Shown here: in pieces, positions 40,255 through 40,434 of the stretch
Layout of the letters: every line of letters begins with the position of its first letter
Numbering within the stretch: the first letter of the stretch is position 1
Origin: a virus
IMG/VR virus record: IMGVR_UViG_3300046167_000085
Coordinates: 1-40,434 of that record
Strand: one strand, 5' to 3'
Length of the DNA: 40,434 nucleotides
The notes under the pieces: generated by a model
Database searches by the model: none
What the model saw: only the letters and a program-made list of their open reading frames with translations
What the model was told of the DNA's origin: nothing
Position numbers and translations under genes: made by a program

Positions 40255-40434
40255 ATGGGTGCTTTAACATTTAACACAGGTGAGATGAAGAAACTCATGG
40301 GCAGAGATGCTGATGATGAACAAACCCCACGTGTGGAAGACCCTGAGGAACAGGCGATGATAGATGAAGAAGAAAGCATCTATAAGAAAAAGAAGAATAC
40401 GTTAGCTATCCCACCCTACAGAGGTATTACTACC
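40255..40434 (+). CDS. Small acidic/basic protein before the portal (runs across the join)
   Basis: ATG 40255, 4 bases after the gp7.3-like stop, opens MGALTFNTGEMKKLMGRDAD, an acidic middle (VEDPEEQAMIDEEES), KKKK and NTLAIPPYRGITT, reaching the last base with no stop. Read on from base 17 it meets TAA at once, giving 60 residues. A basic cluster followed by an 'IP' ending echoes the two previous genes. It may be another minor head-tail assembly part; the function is unknown. Confidence 0.7.
   Translation, partial: MGALTFNTGEMKKLMGRDADDEQTPRVEDPEEQAMIDEEESIYKKKKNTLAIPPYRGITT
40419..40434. repeat. Terminal overlap copy 2
   Basis: Identical to 1-16. See that entry: the copies should be collapsed, giving a circular map of about 40,418 bp. 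Confidence 0.85.

Noticed and set aside
39930-40379. 149-codon - strand frame
   Set aside because: Antisense to two packed small genes that fit the gp7.3-like order.
1-40434. tRNA genes, integrase, transposase or lysogeny genes
   Set aside because: No cloverleaf, tyrosine or serine recombinase motif, or CI/Cro-like repressor could be seen.

Overview
The window is a complete, circularly closed genome of a T7-like podovirus (Autographiviridae type). Every supported gene lies on the + strand. The first 16 bases (1-16) are identical to the last 16 (40419-40434), and a gene opening at 40255 reads through the join to a stop at 17-19. After collapsing the overlap the genome is about 40,418 bp. A B12-dependent (class II) ribonucleotide reductase and the small-gene content resemble phages of marine Alphaproteobacteria such as roseobacters. 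The host is an inference; no tRNA, integrase or host gene pins it down.

Layout. (1) 31-14813: head, tail and ejection genes in T7 order: portal, scaffold, capsid (followed by an intrinsic terminator), four small lysine-rich proteins, tail tubular A and B, gp13-like, gp14-like, a gp15-like protein carrying a C-terminal GH24 lysozyme domain, and gp16-like. (2) 14826-21294: host recognition: a gp17-like fibre, a very large LamG/repeat fibre gene that is interrupted, and a fibre-assembly-like gene that is frameshifted at a G6 tract. (3) 21291-24978: lysis and packaging: small membrane proteins, a 3-TM holin, small terminase, large terminase. (4) 24979-25635: a 657-bp gene-free stretch with a phage-promoter-like motif, a large inverted repeat, a sigma70-type promoter, a phased array of short repeats and a leader-peptide/stem-loop unit. 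By analogy with T7 this is where the physical genome ends should lie. (5) 25636-28429: about twelve small early genes and a GP88-family protein. (6) 28443-30868: the phage RNA polymerase, split into three reading frames. (7) 30922-39498: SSB, endonuclease I, primase-helicase, DNA polymerase, a T5orf172 protein, 5'-3' exonuclease, a DUF3310 protein, MazG and class II RNR. (8) 39533 through the join: four small genes before the portal, two of them gp6.7/gp7.3-like.

How it works together. Early genes probably start from host sigma70-type promoters near 25.2-25.9 kb and lead to the single-subunit RNA polymerase. A 14-base element (TCTAANCTGTACCT) occurs right after the RNA polymerase, right after the RNR and right after the large terminase. 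Those are the places where T7 puts promoters for replication genes, for structural genes and phiOR, so it is proposed as the promoter of this phage's own polymerase. RNR and MazG supply or clean up nucleotides for the gp5-type polymerase, which lacks the thioredoxin-binding loop of T7.

Most notable oddities: the two breaks in the RNA polymerase, the broken fibre and fibre-assembly genes, the phased repeat array, the promoter motif, and an internal start in the primase-helicase that mirrors T7 gp4B. The gene breaks may be sequencing indels; this cannot be decided from the sequence alone.
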